Assembly (NCBI GenBank): GCA_015063695.1
Contig: SVTQ01000012.1
Coordinates: 1 to 53,894, forward strand
Source: Oscillospiraceae bacterium
Lineage (GTDB): Bacteria; Bacillota; Clostridia; Oscillospirales; CAG-272
DNA: 53,894 bases
Direction: 5' to 3'
Made by a program: the position numbers and the translations under genes. Position 1 is the first letter of the stretch, and each line of letters starts with the position of its first letter. Shown here in pieces: positions 50,471 through 53,894 of the stretch. Below the pieces are notes generated by a model. That model was not told the DNA's origin. It did no database searches and saw nothing but the letters and a program-made list of their open reading frames with translations.

Positions 50471-51832
50471 ATGAAGATTATAATTGTAGGCTGCGGTAAG
50501 GTGGGCGAGGCAATAGCCGATGCTCTTTGCACCGAAGGCCACGATATTTCAGTTATAGATACGGCGAAGAACGTAATCGACAGAGTTTCCTATGAATACG
50601 ACCTCAGAGGCGTATGTGGAAGCGGTACCGTTCCTGCAACACTTAAGGAGGCAGGAGCGGCAAATGCCGATCTTCTTATTGCCACAGCAGGGCTTGATGA
50701 GACGAACCTTCTTGCCTGCATAATCGCGAAGGATATGGGTACAAAGCGTTGTATCGCCCGTGTCCGCGATCCAAAGCAGAATTCACAGTCTGCTTATCTC
50801 AGCCAGAGACTCGGTATTTCGATGATATTCAATCCCGAGCTTATTGCATCCCGTTCCATTGCAACGCTCCTTCTTACACCTTCCGCCCTTGACGTGGATA
50901 CCTTCGCAAGAGGAAGAATAGACATGGTGCAGATAAAGCTCACCGAGGAGTCCAAGGTTTGCGGCAAGGCTCTTATAGACCTTCCGAAAACTCTCAAATC
51001 ACGTATCCTGGTGTGTGCTGTAAGACGTCCGGGGATGGAGGAGGCAATAATTCCTACAGGTAGCTTTGTGCTTCAGCCCGGTGATAAAGTTTATATTACA
51101 GCGCCCCATAAGGAAATGAGCTCGTTCTTCCGTGAAATGGGAATTCTTTCCTCAAAGATCAGAAAAGTAATGATAATCGGCGGAGGCAGAATTGCTTATT
51201 ATCTTGCCACGGCTCTTCAGGGGACGGGTATTGATGTCAAAATAATTGAAAAGGATCGCGCAAGAGCTGTTGAGCTTGCCGAGCTTCTTCCTAAGGTTTC
51301 TGTTATACATGCTGACGGTACAGACCAGAAAATTCTTATTGACGAAGGACTTAAAGAATGCAGCAGTGTTGTTGCTCTCACGGGAATTGATGAAGATAAC
51401 ACGATTCTTTCCATGTATGCAAAGCTCCAGGGTGTGCCTAAGGTTATAACAAAGATAAATAAGCAGGAGCTTGCTGAAATGGGCGAAAGCGTCGGTCTTG
51501 AAAGTGTAATTTCACCCAAACAGCTTACCACTGAGGTAATGCTGACCTACGTCCGCTCTCTCAAGCATACGAAGAGCAGTACGGTAAGAACTGTTTACCG
51601 TGTTGCAAATGAAAAGGTGGAGGCCCTTGAGTTCCTTGCTGAATCTGGTTGTCGCGCTCTCGGAGTGCCCCTTATGAAGATGAAGCTTAAGAAAAATCTT
51701 CTTATTGCAGGCATTATCCGTCAGGGTAAGGTTATATTCCCCGGCGGTAACGATATGCTCCAGCAGGGCGATGTTGTAATAGTTGTTACAACCAATAAGT
51801 ATATTGCTGCTCTTGATGAAATTCTTGAGTAA
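50471..51832 (+). CDS. trkA: Trk potassium uptake system NAD-binding regulator
   Basis: 453-aa cytoplasmic gating subunit of the Trk/Ktr potassium transporter. Two RCK modules in tandem each have a Rossmann N-domain and a C-domain: the first starts with KIIIVGCGKVGEAIADAL (residues 2-19) and the second with VMIIGGGRIAYYLATAL near residue 233. An acidic residue after each beta-2 strand (VIDT, IIEKD) suits NAD binding. It lies directly before trkH with a 155-nt gap. Translation initiation seems to depend on a hairpin-bridged ribosome site. Confidence 0.95.
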   Translation: MKIIIVGCGKVGEAIADALCTEGHDISVIDTAKNVIDRVSYEYDLRGVCGSGTVPATLKEAGAANADLLIATAGLDETNLLACIIAKDMGTKRCIARVRDPKQNSQSAYLSQRLGISMIFNPELIASRSIATLLLTPSALDVDTFARGRIDMVQIKLTEESKVCGKALIDLPKTLKSRILVCAVRRPGMEEAIIPTGSFVLQPGDKVYITAPHKEMSSFFREMGILSSKIRKVMIIGGGRIAYYLATALQGTGIDVKIIEKDRARAVELAELLPKVSVIHADGTDQKILIDEGLKECSSVVALTGIDEDNTILSMYAKLQGVPKVITKINKQELAEMGESVGLESVISPKQLTTEVMLTYVRSLKHTKSSTVRTVYRVANEKVEALEFLAESGCRALGVPLMKMKLKKNLLIAGIIRQGKVIFPGGNDMLQQGDVVIVVTTNKYIAALDEILE

Positions 51833-51918
51833 TTTATCTGCAACGTAGTATATAGTTGCAATGCAGGAGATGTCGGGCATTCCTTTCGGATACTTGAGAT
51901 CACCTTCTAAAAATAAAA

Positions 51919-51975
51919 AGACGGACCTTCTTTTTCGGAAGCTTCGGGGAGTTGTTCCGCGCCGTCTGAGTTTTT
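51919..51975 (+). terminator. terminator or attenuator between trkA and trkH
   Basis: Outer stem AGACGG / CCGTCT (51919-51924, 51962-51967) encloses an inner CGGAA / TTCCG stem and is followed by GAGTTTTT. The trkH ribosome site begins right after, so this could limit trkH expression relative to trkA. Confidence 0.5.
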
Positions 51976-51987
51976 CGGGAGTATATT

Positions 51988-53451
51988 TTGAGGATATTCA
52001 GAATATTACATTTTACAGGTCGCATAATGCTGACGGCGGCAGGACTTATTCTGCTTCCGCTCATTGTTGCTTTGATATACGGCGAGAAGACCTTTGCGGC
52101 TTTTCTTATTCCCTCGGCAATTTTTCTTTTGCTGGGCGTGTTGTTTATGATAAAAAAGCCCAAGGGAAGGGCATACAGAGCAAGCGAGGGCTTTGTTATC
52201 ACCGCGCTTTCGTGGTTGCTCATATCTCTTGTGGGTGCGCTTCCGTTTGTGATAAGCGGCGAGATACCGTCATATATTGATGCATTTTTCGAAACTGTTT
52301 CGGGATTTACTACCACCGGTGCGAGTATCGTGCCCAATGTGGAGACAATGTCCTACGCCATCCTTTTTTGGCGTTCCTTCACTCATTGGGTAGGAGGAAT
52401 GGGTGTTCTTGCCTTTGGTATCGCGCTTTTCCCTTCTGCAAAGAACAAGAAGCACGATGGAGACGGAACTGAGGCTCATATTCTTCGCGCCGAGTCCCCC
52501 GGTCCCACCTACGGAAAGCTTGTTTCCAAGCTTCGTTTCAATACGAGAATTCTTTACGGTATTTATTTTGTTATCACCGTAATTGAGATCATCCTGCTTA
52601 TCGCAGGAGGGATGCCCGTTTTTGACAGTATAGTTAATTCACTTGCAACAGCAGGTACCGGTGGTTTCGGAATCAAAGCGGCAAGTATTGCGGCTTATGA
52701 CAGTGTGTATGCCGAAATGGTAATATCGGTGTTTATGATTCTCTTTGGTATCAACTTCAACGTATATTATTTCATGCTTATCGGAAAGTTCAAGTCTGTT
52801 CTGAAGCACGAAGAGACCCGTTGGTACCTTGGAATTATCGCTTTTTCCGTAGTTGCGATAGCAATCAATATATCAAGCATGTATGAATCTCTTGCCCAGG
52901 CATTCAGATATTCCTTCTTCCAGGTTTCGTCGATTATAACCACAACGGGCTTTGCCACGGCTGACTTTGACCTTTGGCCGTCATTCTCTAAGATAATACT
53001 CGTTCTTCTCATGTTTATCGGAGCTTCGGCAGGTTCAACAGGCGGCGGTCTTAAGGTCTCGCGAGTTCTCATTCTTATAAAGACCACTTTCAGGGAAATT
53101 CGCTATTCCATAAATCCCAGAGGTGTCCGCTCAATTCGTTGTGACGGTGAATGTGTTGACCAGGCCGTAATTATAAACACAAGCTCGTATTTTGCAGTTT
53201 ATATGATACTTTTTGCACTTTCCGTGCTTCTTGTTTCTATTGACGGATTTGACCTTACCACAGAGTTTACGGCTGTTGCCGCATGCTTCAATAATATAGG
53301 ACCCGGTCTTTCTCTGGTAGGCCCTACGGGTAACTACGCAGAGCTTTCTGCATTTTCAAAGATAGTTCTTTCGGTCGATATGCTCCTCGGCAGACTTGAA
53401 ATATTCCCTCTGCTTATAGCATTTGCACCTCACGCATGGAAGAATAAGTGA
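51988..53451 (+). CDS. trkH: Trk/Ktr potassium channel-like transporter subunit
   Basis: 487-aa membrane protein forming the potassium pathway. Four pore loops carry the expected filter glycines: SGFTTTGAS, ATAGTGGFG, ITTTGFA and NNIGPG. About ten hydrophobic segments surround them. The start is TTG at 51988, supported by GGGAG 7 nt upstream and by homology beginning at RIFRILHFTGRIML; the next in-frame ATG lies 13 codons on and has no site. It pairs with trkA upstream. Confidence 0.93.
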   Translation: MRIFRILHFTGRIMLTAAGLILLPLIVALIYGEKTFAAFLIPSAIFLLLGVLFMIKKPKGRAYRASEGFVITALSWLLISLVGALPFVISGEIPSYIDAFFETVSGFTTTGASIVPNVETMSYAILFWRSFTHWVGGMGVLAFGIALFPSAKNKKHDGDGTEAHILRAESPGPTYGKLVSKLRFNTRILYGIYFVITVIEIILLIAGGMPVFDSIVNSLATAGTGGFGIKAASIAAYDSVYAEMVISVFMILFGINFNVYYFMLIGKFKSVLKHEETRWYLGIIAFSVVAIAINISSMYESLAQAFRYSFFQVSSIITTTGFATADFDLWPSFSKIILVLLMFIGASAGSTGGGLKVSRVLILIKTTFREIRYSINPRGVRSIRCDGECVDQAVIINTSSYFAVYMILFALSVLLVSIDGFDLTTEFTAVAACFNNIGPGLSLVGPTGNYAELSAFSKIVLSVDMLLGRLEIFPLLIAFAPHAWKNK

Positions 53452-53463
53452 TATACGCTCATT

Positions 53464-53502
53464 AATCCTCCAAATCATGTGATTGATTTGGGGGATTTTT
53501 TT
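53464..53502 (+). terminator. terminator of trkH
   Basis: 14-bp stem AATCCTCCAAATCA / TGATTTGGGGGATT with one wobble pair, followed by TTTTT, 12 nt after the trkH stop. Confidence 0.9.
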
Positions 53503-53512
53503 GAAAAAACTA

Positions 53513-53541
53513 TTGCATTTTTATTTTTTGTGTGCTATAAT
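53513..53541 (+). promoter_or_regulatory. promoter of tRNA-Glu
   Basis: -35 TTGCAT (53513-53518), 17-nt spacer, -10 TATAAT (53536-53541), 16 nt before the mature tRNA 5' end. Confidence 0.8.
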
Positions 53542-53557
53542 ACATAGGCTAAAAGAT

Positions 53558-53632
53558 GGCCCGTTGGTCAAGCGGCTAAGACATCGCCCTCTCACGGCGA
53601 AAACGGGGGTTCGATTCCCCCACGGGTCACCA
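53558..53632 (+). tRNA. tRNA-Glu (CTC)
   Basis: 75-nt cloverleaf with encoded CCA. The anticodon loop CTCTCAC between stems TCGCC and GGCGA gives anticodon CTC (53591-53593), reading GAG. The acceptor GGCCCGT pairs with ACGGGTC with one G-U pair. Confidence 0.93.
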
Positions 53633-53642
53633 AAAAATAAAG

Positions 53643-53667
53643 CGCCTCGTTTGAGGTGCTTTATTTT
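53643..53667 (+). terminator. terminator of tRNA-Glu
   Basis: Stem GCGCCTC / GAGGTGC with a GTTT loop and a TTTATTTTT tail, 10 nt past the tRNA. One stem pair is a G-U wobble here but a full A-T pair in the copy at 53867-53894. Confidence 0.85.
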
Positions 53668-53843
53668 TGTCGACCCGTATTTGACGGGGAATCGAAAGGA
53701 CGGTCACATGCCGTAGGCGTGACAAAAACAATCCGGGGGATTGTTTTTAAGTCCGTTGTGCTAAGCTGCACTTGCAATACATGAACCGAAAGGACCGTGA
53801 GCGCCGAAATGCATTTCGGCACGACCTTCAAGTTTTTTGTGAA

Positions 53844-53894
53844 CCCCCACGGGTCACCAAAGAATAGAGCACCTCGTTTGAGGTGCTTTATTTT
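53844..53894 (+). repeat. copy of the tRNA-Glu 3' end and its terminator
   Basis: 51 bp matching 53617-53667 at 48 of 51 positions: the T-arm 3' half, acceptor 3' strand, CCA and the terminator. Only the 3' part of the tRNA is present. The 176 bp between the copies hold hairpins (AAAACAATCC/GGATTGTTTT near 53728-53750 and GCCGAAAT/ATTTCGGC near 53805-53822) but no convincing gene. Confidence 0.85.

Noticed and set aside
53483..53716. 77-aa frame across tRNA-Glu
   Set aside because: It reads through a promoter, a tRNA and its terminator; not a protein gene.

Overview
The window looks like chromosomal DNA of an anaerobic Clostridia member, most like an uncultured gut Oscillospiraceae/Ruminococcaceae relative. 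This is an inference from Firmicutes-type features: a T-box on pheST, strong AAGGAGG ribosome sites, TTGACA-17-TATAAT promoters, zinc-type L33, two dockerin-tailed secreted proteins, a NADP-type glutamate dehydrogenase, and an NADH/ferredoxin flavoprotein set of the kind used by strict anaerobes. No rRNA, CRISPR array, prophage or complete insertion sequence was seen.

Layout. 1-660: initiator tRNA-Met and tRNA-Leu (minus), then a hairpin-rich spacer. 0.66-6.3 kb: secreted dockerin protein, L-fucose isomerase and a DUF362 ferredoxin (minus). 6.5-8.6 kb: fructose-bisphosphate aldolase, acyl-ACP thioesterase and a small lipoprotein (plus). 8.6-13.6 kb: miaA, queA, proS and a lipoprotein (minus). 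13.7-21.0 kb: trpS, a zinc dehydrogenase, a GNAT acetyltransferase and a three-gene flavin/iron-sulfur complex resembling the Stn-type electron-bifurcating transhydrogenase (plus). 21.0-24.4 kb: a spacer full of hairpin repeats, then a BspA-type leucine-rich-repeat dockerin protein (minus). 24.4-28.3 kb: an AT-rich segment with an XRE regulator, an Agr-like LytTR regulator/GHKL kinase pair and an ATPase with a DUF4143-type C-terminus (plus). 28.4-33.0 kb: a double Nudix protein and a paired ABC exporter (minus). 33.3-38.6 kb: gdhA, a VanZ-like protein, an isoprenylcysteine-methyltransferase-like gene broken by a 191-bp hairpin element, a DUF4268 protein and rlmD (minus). 38.7-41.1 kb: rpmG-secE-nusG-rplK-rplA (minus). 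41.4-45.6 kb: ptsH-ptsI-crr-ptsG, a complete PEP-to-glucose phosphotransfer chain (minus). 45.7-53.5 kb: T-box, pheS, pheT, a phosphoribosyltransferase, trkA and trkH (plus), then tRNA-Glu and a nearby copy of its 3' end.

How it works together. Most of the window is core metabolism and translation: three aminoacyl-tRNA synthetases, two tRNA modification enzymes, ribosomal proteins, sugar uptake, aldolase, redox balancing and potassium uptake. The accessory part is surface display (two dockerin proteins), sensing (the Agr-like pair without a peptide gene) and export (ABC pair).

The most unusual signals are: (1) five tandem copies, at two loci, of a 28-nt hairpin with GNRA loops and compensatory base changes; (2) a 191-bp element made almost wholly of six perfect hairpins, flanked by a TATA duplication and interrupting a gene whose frame is restored by its removal; (3) the Stn-like complex; (4) an HPr with arginine in place of regulatory Ser46; (5) a candidate L1 autoregulatory RNA ahead of rplK; (6) a hairpin between the Shine-Dalgarno site and the start of trkA; (7) a 51-bp duplication of the tRNA-Glu 3' end and its terminator.
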